From contig ONEX01000002.1 of NCBI GenBank assembly GCA_900316955.1, positions 230,064 to 294,063 on the forward strand: DNA of 64,000 nucleotides, read 5' to 3'. The stretch comes from an uncultured Bacteroidales bacterium. Its GTDB lineage: Bacteria; Bacteroidota; Bacteroidia; Bacteroidales; UBA932. Each line of letters begins with the position of its first letter. The stretch's first letter is position 1. The notes below the pieces were generated by a model, which saw nothing but the letters and a program-made list of their open reading frames with translations, ran no database searches and was not told where the DNA came from. Made by a program: the position numbers and the translations under genes. Below are positions 8,912-17,807 of this stretch, piece by piece.

Positions 8912-10930
8912 ATGAAAAAGATAGCCTTGATTTTCAGCTTGGTGCTTCTCGCGCTGCCGGTGGCGGCGAAGGAGGAGCGTGTGGCCGGCCCGGACGGGCG
9001 GCTGGTCGTGACGGTGTCTGACGAGGGTGGCAAGCCCACGTACAGCGTGACGTATGACGGGGTGGCGTTCGTGGCGCCGTCGCCGCTCGGCCTGAAGGCC
9101 GACATCGGCGACTTCACCGCCGGCCTCGCCCTCACCGGCTTCGCCCGGGAGGCGGTGGCCGACGACTACAGCGTCCCGACCATCAAGGCCTCGACCGTCC
9201 ATTACCGCGCGAACAGGGGCGTTTTCTCCTTCGCGAAGGACGGGAAGCCCGCCATCGACATCATCTTCCAGGTGAGCGCGAACGACATCGCGTTCCGGTA
9301 CAAGATTTATCCGCCGAAGCCTGATACGAAGGTATGCGTGATTACGGAGGAGGCGACGGGGTACAAGTTCCCGGACGGGACGACGTCCTTCCTGAGCCCG
9401 ATGATGGGCCCCATGTCCGGCTTCGCCCGCACCACGCCCAGCTATGAGACGGACTACCGGGCCGACGAGCCCCTGGGCAAGAACGGCGACGGCCACGGCT
9501 ACGTGTTCCCGGCGCTGTTCCGCAACGGGAACGACGGCTGGGTGCTGCTCAGCGAGACCGGCGTGAACGGGACGTACTGCGGCGGGCGGCTCATCGGCAA
9601 CGCCGACGGCTCCTACCGCCTCGCCTTCCCGATGCCGGAGGAAATCGGCGGCAACGGCACGAGTACCGTGGGCCTGGCCATCCCGGGCTGCACGCCCTGG
9701 CGCACGCTCACCGTCGCCCGCGACCTGAAGCCCATCGTGGAAACCACCGTCGCCTGGGACGTCGTGGAACCGCAGTACGAGGCCTCCCAGGTCTATGAGC
9801 CTTCCCGCGGCTCCTGGAGCTGGATCCTGAAGATGGACAGCAACACCACCTATCCCGTGCAGCTGCAGTACATCGACTTCAGCGCTGCGATGGGCTGGGA
9901 AACCATCCTCGTGGACGCCCTCTGGGACACCCAGATCGGACGCGAGAACATGGAAAAGCTCGCCGCGTACGCGAAGGAGAAGGGCGTCCGGCTCTTCGTC
10001 TGGTACAACTCCAACGGTTATTGGAACGACGCCCCGCAGGGTCCGCGGAACATCATGAACCGCAGCGTCACCCGCCGCGCGGAGATGGCCTGGCTCCAGA
10101 AGCTCGGCGTCAAGGGCATCAAGGTCGATTTCTTCGGCTCCGACAAGCAGGTCATGCTCCAGCTCTACGAGGACATCCTCGTCGATGCCAACGAATACGG
10201 CCTCCAGTGCGTCTTCCACGGCTGCACCCTGCCGCGCGGCTGGGAGCGGATGTATCCCAATTTTGCATCGGCCGAAGCCGTCGTCGCCAGCGAGAACCTC
10301 TATTTCGGCCAGTACCGCTGCGACCGCGAGGCCTTCAGCGCCACGCTGCACCCCTTCATCCGCAACACCGTCGCGGCCATGGACTTCGGCGGCAGCACGC
10401 TGAACAAGGTCTATAATCCCTTCAACGACACGGCCCGCCGCGGCTCCATCCGCCGCACCTCCGACGTCTTCGCCCTCGCTACGGCCGTGCTCTTCCAGAG
10501 CTACGTCCAGCATTTCGCGATGACCCCCGAGAATCTCACGGACGCCCCCGCCTGGGCCGTCGACTTCATGAAGGAGGTCCCGACGAAGTGGGACGAGGTC
10601 AAGTTCATCGACGGTTATCCCGGCCAGTTCGTCGTCCTCGCGCGTCGCGCGGGCGATAAATGGTATTATGTGGGCATCAACGCATCGGCGGAATCCCGCA
10701 CCGTGGAGGTCGACCTCCCCGCGGGCGCCTACACGCTGTATTCCGATACCGTCGAGCCCGCGACGGCGAAGGCCGCCCGCAAGCTCCACGGCAAGAAGGC
10801 GCCCCTGACGCTGGAACCGCGCCAGACCACCGCCGCCACCTTCCTCGGCGCCCGCGAATCCCGCACGCACAAGGGCGGCGCGGTGAAAGTCACCATCCCC
10901 TGCAACGGCGGCTTCGTGATCGTGCAATAG
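8912..10930 (+). CDS. GH97 family glycoside hydrolase, probably retaining type
   Basis: 672-residue exported enzyme with a signal peptide (MKKIALIFSLVLLALPVAA) and no lipobox, hence periplasmic. The N-terminal beta-sandwich (about 25-290) is followed by a TIM barrel and a short C-terminal beta domain, as in SusB-like GH97. Inside the barrel, GVKGIKVDFFGSDKQ places Asp406 where retaining members have their nucleophile, and the inverting SusB-type glutamates are not evident. GH97 has inverting alpha-glucosidases and retaining alpha-galactosidases. Some retaining members also act as beta-L-arabinopyranosidases in Bacteroides xylan loci. Given the arabinoxylan context, the latter activity is the best guess. 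Confidence 0.88.
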   Translation: MKKIALIFSLVLLALPVAAKEERVAGPDGRLVVTVSDEGGKPTYSVTYDGVAFVAPSPLGLKADIGDFTAGLALTGFAREAVADDYSVPTIKASTVHYRANRGVFSFAKDGKPAIDIIFQVSANDIAFRYKIYPPKPDTKVCVITEEATGYKFPDGTTSFLSPMMGPMSGFARTTPSYETDYRADEPLGKNGDGHGYVFPALFRNGNDGWVLLSETGVNGTYCGGRLIGNADGSYRLAFPMPEEIGGNGTSTVGLAIPGCTPWRTLTVARDLKPIVETTVAWDVVEPQYEASQVYEPSRGSWSWILKMDSNTTYPVQLQYIDFSAAMGWETILVDALWDTQIGRENMEKLAAYAKEKGVRLFVWYNSNGYWNDAPQGPRNIMNRSVTRRAEMAWLQKLGVKGIKVDFFGSDKQVMLQLYEDILVDANEYGLQCVFHGCTLPRGWERMYPNFASAEAVVASENLYFGQYRCDREAFSATLHPFIRNTVAAMDFGGSTLNKVYNPFNDTARRGSIRRTSDVFALATAVLFQSYVQHFAMTPENLTDAPAWAVDFMKEVPTKWDEVKFIDGYPGQFVVLARRAGDKWYYVGINASAESRTVEVDLPAGAYTLYSDTVEPATAKAARKLHGKKAPLTLEPRQTTAATFLGARESRTHKGGAVKVTIPCNGGFVIVQ

Positions 10931-10969
10931 GCGGAGAGGCGGCGCCCCTTCTTCCTCATACCGCTCGGT

Positions 10970-11112
10970 TTCGCCAAACAGCCGCACAGTGAGAGGGCGT
11001 CTGTGCAATATATCGAGGCCTGCGGTGCGGCAAGTGCCGATTTCGGACCTTGCCGCACGGCAATCGGCCTCTAACGCGCCTGGAAGGGGTGTTGATGTGC
11101 GGCTGTTTGGCG
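10970..11112. repeat. Nested inverted repeats (extended hairpin) in a 474-bp non-coding gap
   Basis: The gap 10931-11404 has no convincing gene. Outer arms CGCCAAACAGCCGCAC (about 10970-10986) and their exact complement (about 11097-11112) enclose GAGGCC/GGCCTC. These enclose GTGCGGCAAG/CTTGCCGCAC around a short CCG..CGG loop. The layout is that of a folded RNA or a palindromic mobile remnant. A further 7-bp palindrome CGTACAA/TTGTACG lies at 11242-11267. Confidence 0.55.
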
Positions 11113-11335
11113 GCGAGGTCCCGATGGGACAGCATAGGTCTACGGAAGAGAAGATACTTTGGGTCTCCGAATGATCGGGGCACGGTTGCGTACGCTTTGA
11201 CGTCCATTTGTACTCAACCGCGAATCACTGGTCTCCAGTCACGTACAATAATACAGTTTTTTGTACGCAATTGGATACCTGGCTGCGAAACCGATTCCCC
11301 ACAACAAATCAACAAATCGAATACGAAATCTTTTA

Positions 11336-11358
11336 AAAAGTGTTGCACGTACACTTTT
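11336..11358. promoter_or_regulatory. Probable AraR operator 1
   Basis: Perfect palindrome AAAAGTGT-N7-ACACTTTT covering the -33 region of the araR operon promoter. It shares its core AGTGT-N7-ACACT with a second site 37 bp downstream. Confidence 0.6.
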
Positions 11359-11373
11359 ATTTTCCTATCTTTG
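11343..11373 (+). promoter_or_regulatory. Promoter of the arabinose operon
   Basis: TTG at 11343-11345, a 20-nt spacer and TATCTTTG at 11366-11373. The -33 lies inside operator 1 and operator 2 begins 3 nt after the -7, so a bound repressor would block initiation. Confidence 0.7.
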
Positions 11374-11375
11374 CA

Positions 11376-11392
11376 AGTGTAGTTTTGACACT
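11376..11392. promoter_or_regulatory. Probable AraR operator 2
   Basis: AGTGT-N7-ACACT, same half-sites and spacing as operator 1, placed over the expected transcription start. Confidence 0.55.
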
Positions 11393-11404
11393 CAAACGAA
11401 AACC

Positions 11405-12082
11405 ATGACGCAGCAAGCGTTCTACAGTGTCCACCCCAAGTTCCACGCAGCCGTGGACTGCATCATCTTCGGATTCGAGGAAGGTGAACTCAGCCTGCTG
11501 CTGCTCCAGCGGAATTTCGAGCCGGCGAAGGGTGAATGGTCCCTCGCGGGCGGGTTCGTGGAGGACGGCGAGAACATCGACGACGCCGCCCGCCGCGTCG
11601 TCGCCGAGCTCACGGGCCTCGACGACCTGTACATGCGCCAGGTCCATACCTACGGCGAGGTGGAGCGCGACCCCGGGGAGCGCGTGCTCTCGACCGCGTA
11701 CTACGCCCTCGTGGACATCAAGAAATATGACCGGGAACTGGTCCGGGCCCACAACGCCTTCTGGATCCGGCTTCCCGAAATCCCCCACCTCATCTTCGAC
11801 CACGACCGGATGGTCACCGACGCCCTCCGCTTCATGCGCTACCAGGCCTCGGTGAAACCCGTGGGCATCAACCTCCTCCCGGAGGAATTCACCCTCACGC
11901 AGCTCCAGAACCTCTACGAGGCCATCCTCGGCGAGCCTATCGACAAGCGGAACTTCCGCAAGCGGATCGCCCAGATGGACTACATCGAGAAGACGGGCGG
12001 CATCGACAAGACCCTCTCCCGCAAGGGCGCGGCCCTGTACCGCTTCAACCGGGAGAAATACGACGGCAATTTCAAAATCTAA
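11405..12082 (+). CDS. araR: NUDIX-domain transcriptional regulator of arabinose use (AraR/NrtR type)
   Basis: Repressor with a sugar-sensing NUDIX domain and a C-terminal winged helix. The start is ATG 11405 (MTQQAFYSVHP), 31 nt after the promoter; the longer upstream frame runs through the promoter and is rejected. In the 225-residue product the NUDIX box reads GGFVEDGENIDDAARRVVAEL. The catalytic RE..EE pattern is lost, as expected for a sensor rather than a hydrolase. The DNA-binding part is about 155-215 (EEFTLTQLQNLYEAILG onward). In B. thetaiotaomicron the homologous AraR controls the arabinose operon in response to L-arabinose. Here the gene leads an operon with a symporter, araD, araA and a kinase, and two matching palindromes flank its promoter, which suggests autoregulation. 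Confidence 0.88.
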   Translation: MTQQAFYSVHPKFHAAVDCIIFGFEEGELSLLLLQRNFEPAKGEWSLAGGFVEDGENIDDAARRVVAELTGLDDLYMRQVHTYGEVERDPGERVLSTAYYALVDIKKYDRELVRAHNAFWIRLPEIPHLIFDHDRMVTDALRFMRYQASVKPVGINLLPEEFTLTQLQNLYEAILGEPIDKRNFRKRIAQMDYIEKTGGIDKTLSRKGAALYRFNREKYDGNFKI

Positions 12083-12103
12083 CTTCAATAACACTCACAC
12101 TCT

Positions 12104-13825
12104 ATGTTCAACAATCTTCTCATCGCGGCTGCGGACCTGAACCGCATCTCGCTCGCCTCCTGGGACTGGATCGTGATCGCCATCTTTTTCCTGGCGATGG
12201 TCTGGATCTGCTGGGACGTCTCCCGCAAGAAGAAGGAAACCTCCGGTGACTACTTCCTCAGTGGCCGCAGCGCCACCTGGATCGCCATCGGCGCCTCCAT
12301 CTTCGCCTCCAACATCGGCTCCGAGCACCTGATCGGCCTCGCGGGCACCGGCGCCTCCGCCGGCATGGCCCAGGCCCACTGGGAAATCCAGGGCTGGATG
12401 ATCCTCATCCTCGGCTGGGTCTTCGTCCCGTTCTACGAGCGCAGCATGGTCTACACCATGCCGGAATTCCTCGAGAAGCGCTACAACAAGGAAAGCCGCG
12501 GCATCCTGACCTGGCTCTCCCTCGCCAGCTACGTCCTCACCAAGGTGTCCGTGACCGTCCTCGCCGGCGGCCTCGCGCTGAACACCCTCCTGGGCATCAA
12601 CTTCTGGGTCGCGGCCCTCGCCCTGGTGATCATCACCGCCATCTACACCGTCATCGGCGGCATGGAATCCGTCCTGAAGACCTCCGTCCTGCAGACGCCG
12701 ATCCTCCTCATCGGCTCCCTCGTGATCCTGTACCTGGGTCTCCGCGAGCTCGGCGGCTGGAACGCGATGATGGACATCTGCGGCGCCCAGCCCGTCAATG
12801 ACCTCGGCGACTCGATGACCGACCTCATGCGCTCCGGCAAGGATCCCGAATTCCCGTGGTACGGCGCCCTCTTCGGCTCCGCCATCATCGGCTTCTGGTA
12901 CTGGTGCACCGACCAGTTCATCGTCCAGCGCGTCCTCTCCGGCAAGAACCAGAAGGAATCCCGCCGCGGCACCATCTTCGGGGCCTACCTGAAGCTCCTC
13001 CCGGTGTTCCTGTTCCTCATCCCCGGCATGATCGCCTACGCGCTCACCAAGACCCCGGATTCCGCCATCGGACAGCAGCTCGCGACCGCCCTCGGCCTCC
13101 AGGCCGACGGTACCGTCGCCAACCCGGACATCGCCTTCCCGATGCTCGTCAACACCCTCCTGCCGGTGGGCCTGAAGGGCGTGGTGATCTGCGGTATCCT
13201 CGCCGCCCTCATGAGCTCCCTCGCCTCCCTGTACAACTCCTCCGCGATGCTGTACACCATCGACATCTACAAGCGCAAGCACCCGGAGACCGATGAGAAG
13301 AAGCTCGTCACCATCGGCCGTATCGCCACCGTCGTCGTGGTCGTCCTCGGCGTCCTGTGGATCTTCGTCATCCAGCGCATGGGCAAGAGCCTGTACAACT
13401 ACATCCAGAGCGTCCAGAGCCTCCTCGCCCCGGCCATCGCCGCCGTGTTCCTCCTGGGTATCAGCTGGAAGAAGACCTCCCCGAAGGCCGGTATGTGGAC
13501 CCTCATCGTGGGTCTCGTCCTGGGCTTCACCCGCCTCATCACGATGATCATCAACCCGCAGGCCCACAACGTCTTCACCTTCATCTTCAACGAGCTGAAC
13601 GTCTATGCGTTCTGCGTCTGGATGTTCCTGTTCTGCATCGCCCTCGCGATCGTCGTCACCCTGTGCACGAAGAAGCCCGCTCCGGAGCAGGTCCAGGGTC
13701 TGTGCTTCGGCACCGCCACGCCCGAGCAGAAGGCCGAAACCCGCGCCTCCTGGGGCACCTGGGACATCATCCACACCGTCATCATCCTGGCCTTCACCGT
13801 GGCCTTCTACATCTATTTCTGGTAG
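12104..13825 (+). CDS. Sodium/solute symporter (SSS family), probable arabinose importer
   Basis: 573-residue inner-membrane protein with about 13-14 hydrophobic helices. The SGLT-type signature appears in GDYFLSGRSATWIAIGASIF and ASNIGSEHLIGLAG (about residues 48-88). It lies 21 nt after araR and 3 nt before araD, inside the arabinose operon, so L-arabinose is the likely substrate. The corresponding gene in Bacteroides arabinose clusters has been called araP. Sodium coupling is inferred from the family. Confidence 0.88.
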   Translation: MFNNLLIAAADLNRISLASWDWIVIAIFFLAMVWICWDVSRKKKETSGDYFLSGRSATWIAIGASIFASNIGSEHLIGLAGTGASAGMAQAHWEIQGWMILILGWVFVPFYERSMVYTMPEFLEKRYNKESRGILTWLSLASYVLTKVSVTVLAGGLALNTLLGINFWVAALALVIITAIYTVIGGMESVLKTSVLQTPILLIGSLVILYLGLRELGGWNAMMDICGAQPVNDLGDSMTDLMRSGKDPEFPWYGALFGSAIIGFWYWCTDQFIVQRVLSGKNQKESRRGTIFGAYLKLLPVFLFLIPGMIAYALTKTPDSAIGQQLATALGLQADGTVANPDIAFPMLVNTLLPVGLKGVVICGILAALMSSLASLYNSSAMLYTIDIYKRKHPETDEKKLVTIGRIATVVVVVLGVLWIFVIQRMGKSLYNYIQSVQSLLAPAIAAVFLLGISWKKTSPKAGMWTLIVGLVLGFTRLITMIINPQAHNVFTFIFNELNVYAFCVWMFLFCIALAIVVTLCTKKPAPEQVQGLCFGTATPEQKAETRASWGTWDIIHTVIILAFTVAFYIYFW

Positions 13826-13828
13826 TCT

Positions 13829-14581
13829 ATGTTAGAACAACTGAAAGAAAAGGTCTGCAAGGCCAACCTGGACCTTGTGAAGCACGGCCTCGTCATCTTC
13901 ACCTGGGGCAATGTCTCCGCCATCGACCGGGCATCCGGCCTCGTGGTGATCAAGCCCTCCGGGGTCTCGTATGACGACATGAAGCCGTCCGACATGGTGG
14001 TCGTGGACCTCGAAGGGAAAGTCGTGGAGGGCGATCTCAACCCCTCCTCCGACACCCCCACGCACATCGTCCTGTACAAGGCGTTCCCGGAGATCGGCGG
14101 CGTGGTCCATACCCACTCCACCTTCGCGACGGCCTGGGCCCAGGCCGGCCGCGACATCCCAAGCCTCGGCACCACCCACGCCGACTACTTCTACGACGAC
14201 ATCCCCTGTACGCGCGACATGAAGAAGAAGGAAATCTTCGGGGAGTACGAAAAGGAGACCGGCAACGTCATCGTCGAGCGTTTCAGCGCCATGAAGCCCA
14301 TGGATACTCCGGCCGTCCTCGTCAAGAACCACGGCCCCTTCACCTGGGGCACGGACGCCGACAACGCCGTCCATAACGCCGTCGTCCTCGAGGAAGTCGC
14401 CAAGATGGCCTTCATCGCCACGTCGATCCATCTGTCCAGCAACATCTACATGGGACCGCTGGAAAGCAACAAGCCCTCGATGAACAAGATGCTCATCGAG
14501 AAGCACTACTCCCGCAAGCACGGCCCGAACGCTTACTACGGCCAGAAAAAGAAGAAAGAACCCAGAATCAAGAAACACTAA
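13829..14581 (+). CDS. araD: L-ribulose-5-phosphate 4-epimerase
   Basis: Zinc-dependent class II aldolase-like epimerase that turns L-ribulose 5-phosphate into D-xylulose 5-phosphate. The 250-residue length fits Ara[21 protein letters not shown] near the N terminus is the phosphate-binding part, and [10 protein letters not shown] (about 94-103) carries the zinc-binding His pair. It starts 3 nt after the symporter stop and ends 16 nt before araA, so it is translationally tight with its neighbours. The last residues are Lys-rich ([13 protein letters not shown]). Confidence 0.95.
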   Translation: MLEQLKEKVCKANLDLVKHGLVIFTWGNVSAIDRASGLVVIKPSGVSYDDMKPSDMVVVDLEGKVVEGDLNPSSDTPTHIVLYKAFPEIGGVVHTHSTFATAWAQAGRDIPSLGTTHADYFYDDIPCTRDMKKKEIFGEYEKETGNVIVERFSAMKPMDTPAVLVKNHGPFTWGTDADNAVHNAVVLEEVAKMAFIATSIHLSSNIYMGPLESNKPSMNKMLIEKHYSRKHGPNAYYGQKKKKEPRIKKH

Positions 14582-14597
14582 AACACTGCATTGAATC

Positions 14598-16133
14598 ATG
14601 GCATTTGAAAATTGCGAATTATGGTGGGTGACCGGTGCGCAGCTCCTTTACGGCGGAGATGCGGTGGTCGCCGTCGACGGTCATTCCAAGGAAATGGTGG
14701 ATGGCCTGAATGCGTCGGGCAACATTCCCGTCAAGATCGTCTATAAGGGTACCGCCAACTCCAGCAAGGAGGTCGAGGCCGTGATGAAGGCCGCGAACAA
14801 CGAGCCCAAGTGCGTCGGCGTCATCACCTGGATGCACACCTTCTCCCCCGCCAAGATGTGGATCAAGGGCCTCCAGTCCCTGGAGAAGCCCCTCCTGCAC
14901 TTCCACACCCAGTACAACGCGGAGATTCCGTGGGGCGACATCGACATGGACTTCATGAACCTGAACCAGAGCGCCCACGGCGACATCGAGTACGGCCACA
15001 TCTGCACCCGGATGCGCGTCCAGCGCAAGGTCGTCGTCGGATACTGGAAGGACGAGGCCGCGCAGAAGCAGATCGCCGTGTGGGCCCGCGTGGCCGCCGG
15101 CGTCGCCGATGCGAAGCAGGTCCGCTGCCTGATGTTCGGCATGAACATGAACAACGTCGCCGTGACCGACGGCGACCGCGTCGAGTTCGAGCAGCGCCTG
15201 GGCTATCACGTGGACTACTACCCGGTTTCCTCCCTCATGGAGTACTTCAAGAAGGTCACGGACGCCGAGACCGACGCCCTCGTCGAGGAGTACAAGAAGC
15301 TGTACACCGTCAAGATCGACGAGACCGGTGAGAAGGTGTACTGGGAGAAGGTGCGCAACTCCGCCAAGGCGGAGATCGCCCTCCGCCGCGTCCTGAAGGA
15401 CGAAGGCGCCACCGCCTTCACCACGAACTTCGACGACCTCGGCGACGCCGACGTGGACGCCCCCGACTTCTGCGGCTTCGACCAGATCCCGGGCCTCGCC
15501 TCCCAGCGTCTGATGGAGGAAGGCTACGGCTTCGGCGCCGAAGGCGACTGGAAGACCGCCTGCCTGTACCGCACCTGCTGGGTGATGTCCCAGGGCCTGC
15601 CGAAGGGCTGCTCCTTCCTCGAGGACTACACCCTCAACTTCGCCGGCGACCGCAGCTCCTGCCTGCAGAGCCACATGCTCGAGATCTGCCCGATGATCGC
15701 GGTGGACAAGCCCAAGCTCGAGGTCCATTTCCTCGGCATCGGCATCCGCAAGCAGCCCACCGCCCGCCTCGTCTTCACCTCGAAGACCGGCTTCGGCATC
15801 AAGGCCACCGTCGTGGACCTCGGCAACCGTTTCCGCCTCATCGCCCAGGACGTGGAGTGCATCGAGCCCAAGCCGATGCCCAAGCTCCCCGTCGCCTCGG
15901 CCCTCTGGGTCCCGCAGCCTACCTTCGAAGTGGGCGCCGGCGCCTGGATCCTCGCGGGCGGCACGCACCACTCCGCCTTCAGCTATGACCTCACGGCCGA
16001 CTACTGGGACGATTTCGCCGAGATGACCGGCATCGAGTTCGTCCACATCAGCAAGAAGACCACCATCCCCGAGTTCAAGAAGGAGCTCCGGATGAACGAG
16101 GTGTACTACATGCTCAACAAGGCGCTCAAGTAA
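14598..16133 (+). CDS. araA: L-arabinose isomerase
   Basis: Interconverts L-arabinose and L-ribulose using a divalent metal. The 511-residue product matches the family through VTGAQLLYGGDAV at the N terminus, THSP-like HTFSPAKMW, GYGFGAEGDWKTA (active-site Glu), SHMLEICP and AGGTHHSAFS (metal-binding His). The first active-site acid motif reads FTTNFDDL, where the E. coli enzyme as I recall has FEDL. I believe this Asp form is common in Bacteroides AraA, so I do not treat it as a defect. One base separates its stop from the kinase start. Confidence 0.96.
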   Translation: MAFENCELWWVTGAQLLYGGDAVVAVDGHSKEMVDGLNASGNIPVKIVYKGTANSSKEVEAVMKAANNEPKCVGVITWMHTFSPAKMWIKGLQSLEKPLLHFHTQYNAEIPWGDIDMDFMNLNQSAHGDIEYGHICTRMRVQRKVVVGYWKDEAAQKQIAVWARVAAGVADAKQVRCLMFGMNMNNVAVTDGDRVEFEQRLGYHVDYYPVSSLMEYFKKVTDAETDALVEEYKKLYTVKIDETGEKVYWEKVRNSAKAEIALRRVLKDEGATAFTTNFDDLGDADVDAPDFCGFDQIPGLASQRLMEEGYGFGAEGDWKTACLYRTCWVMSQGLPKGCSFLEDYTLNFAGDRSSCLQSHMLEICPMIAVDKPKLEVHFLGIGIRKQPTARLVFTSKTGFGIKATVVDLGNRFRLIAQDVECIEPKPMPKLPVASALWVPQPTFEVGAGAWILAGGTHHSAFSYDLTADYWDDFAEMTGIEFVHISKKTTIPEFKKELRMNEVYYMLNKALK

Positions 16134-16134
16134 C

Positions 16135-17727
16135 ATGGACGCAAGAAGAACCATCGAATCCGGCAGGGCCGTCCTCGGCATCGAGTTCGGCTCCACCCGC
16201 ATCAAGGCCGTCCTGGTCGATGAGGACCACGTCCCCATCGCCCAGGGCAGCTACGAGTGGGAAAACCAGCTCGTGGACGGCCTGTGGACCTATAGCAAGG
16301 AGCTCATCTGGTTCGGCCTGCAGCAGTGCTACGCGGACCTCCGCGCCGACGTCCGCAAGCAGTACGACGTGGAGATCGAGCGCCTCGGCGCCATCGGCCT
16401 CAGCGCGATGATGCACGGCTACATGCCTTTCGACGAGGAAGGCAGCCTGCTCGTACCCTTCCGCACCTGGCGGAACACCAACACGGGTCCCGCCGCCGCG
16501 GAGCTGTCCAAGCTGTTCGTCTATAACATTCCGCTCCGCTGGAGCATCTCCCACCTGTACCAGGCCATCCTGAACGGCGAGGAGCACGTGCCCCAGATCG
16601 CCTATTTCACCACCCTGGCCGGCTACATCCACTGGAAGCTCACCGGCGAGAAGGTCCTGGGCGTGGGCGACGCCTCCGGCATGCTGCCCATCGACCCGGC
16701 CACCGGAAACTACCGGGCCGACATGGTGGAGAAGTTCGAGAAGCTCGTGGAGCCCAAGGGATTCCCGTGGAAGCTGCGCGACATCCTGCCGAAGGTCCTG
16801 CCTGCCGGCGCTCCGGCCGGCCGCCTGACCGAGACGGGCGCCAAGCGGCTGGACATCTCCGGCCACCTGCAGGCCGGCGTGCCGCTGTGCCCGCCGGAAG
16901 GCGACGCCGGCACCGGCATGGTTGCGACGAACGCCGTGCGTCCCCGCACCGGCAACGTCTCCGCCGGCACCTCCTCCTTCTCGATGATCGTCGTGGAGAA
17001 GGAACTGTCCAAGCCGAACGAGATGATCGACATGGTCACCACCCCGGACGGCAACCTCGTGGCCATGGTGCACTGCAACAACTGCACGTCCGAGCTGAAC
17101 GCCTGGGTGAAGATGATCCGCGAGTACCAGGAACTCCTGGGCCCCGTCAAGGACAAGCACGCCATCTACGGCATCCTCTTCAAGCACGCGCTGGAAGGCG
17201 ATCCCGACTGCGGCGGCCTCGTGGCCTTCAACTACGTCTCCGGCGAGCCCGTCACCGGCTTCGCGGAGGGACGCCCGCTGTTCGTGCGCAACGCCAACGA
17301 CAACTTCACGCTCGCGAACTTCATGCGCGCGCAGCTGTACGGTTCCATCGCGGTGCTCAAGATCGGCAACGACGTGCTCTTCGAGCAGGAGCACGTGAAA
17401 GTGGACCGGATCACCGGCCACGGCGGCCTGTTCAAGACCCCGGTCGTGGGACAGCGCTTCCTCGCCGCCGCCCTGAACTCCCCCATCTCCGTGATGGAGA
17501 CGGCGGGTGAAGGCGGCGCCTGGGGCATCGCCATCCTCGCCTCCTTCCTCGTGAACAACGCCAGCGGGATGACCCTCCCCGACTTCCTGGACAAGGTGGT
17601 CTTCGCCGACCTCAACGCCACGGAAATCGCCCCGGATCCCGCCGATGTCGCCGGTTTCAACACCTGGCTCGCGGCCTACCAGGCCGCCTTCCCCATCGAG
17701 CGCGCAGCCATCGAGTGCAAGAAATAG
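16135..17727 (+). CDS. araB: FGGY-family carbohydrate kinase, probable L-ribulokinase
   Basis: ATP-dependent sugar kinase of 530 residues. The FGGY N-terminal lobe shows the phosphate loop GIEFGSTRIKAV, and a substrate-side MHGY stands where xylulokinases have MHGQ. The C-terminal lobe has GNVSAGTSSFSM. By similarity alone it is often annotated as xylulokinase. Its position one base after araA and in one operon with araD makes L-ribulose the expected substrate, completing the arabinose to xylulose 5-phosphate route. It is the last gene of the operon, followed by a strong hairpin. Confidence 0.85.
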   Translation: MDARRTIESGRAVLGIEFGSTRIKAVLVDEDHVPIAQGSYEWENQLVDGLWTYSKELIWFGLQQCYADLRADVRKQYDVEIERLGAIGLSAMMHGYMPFDEEGSLLVPFRTWRNTNTGPAAAELSKLFVYNIPLRWSISHLYQAILNGEEHVPQIAYFTTLAGYIHWKLTGEKVLGVGDASGMLPIDPATGNYRADMVEKFEKLVEPKGFPWKLRDILPKVLPAGAPAGRLTETGAKRLDISGHLQAGVPLCPPEGDAGTGMVATNAVRPRTGNVSAGTSSFSMIVVEKELSKPNEMIDMVTTPDGNLVAMVHCNNCTSELNAWVKMIREYQELLGPVKDKHAIYGILFKHALEGDPDCGGLVAFNYVSGEPVTGFAEGRPLFVRNANDNFTLANFMRAQLYGSIAVLKIGNDVLFEQEHVKVDRITGHGGLFKTPVVGQRFLAAALNSPISVMETAGEGGAWGIAILASFLVNNASGMTLPDFLDKVVFADLNATEIAPDPADVAGFNTWLAAYQAAFPIERAAIECKK

Positions 17728-17751
17728 CTGACAGTCAGCGCCATAACGTTT

Positions 17752-17779
17752 GAGAGGTGCACCTTGCGGTGCACCTCTC
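17752..17779. terminator. Hairpin terminator between araB and the convergent ROK kinase
   Basis: Perfect 11-bp arms GAGAGGTGCAC (17752-17762) and GTGCACCTCTC (17769-17779), 6-nt loop. No long T run follows. It probably serves both strands. Confidence 0.6.
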
Positions 17780-17807
17780 TACATTTAAAGATCTGACGCT
17801 CTGCGAC

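Noticed and set aside
11261-11404. A 48-residue N-terminal extension of AraR
   Set aside because: It would be translated across the promoter and both operators; the family starts near MTQQAFYSVHP.
14598-16133. Asp in place of the first active-site Glu of AraA (TTNFDDL)
   Set aside because: I recall the same residue in Bacteroides AraA proteins, so it is probably a family variant rather than a defect; comparison with a curated alignment would settle it.
16135-17727. Calling the FGGY kinase a xylulokinase
   Set aside because: Similarity allows it, but the gene is the last member of araR-symporter-araD-araA, with one base to araA, so ribulokinase is favoured.
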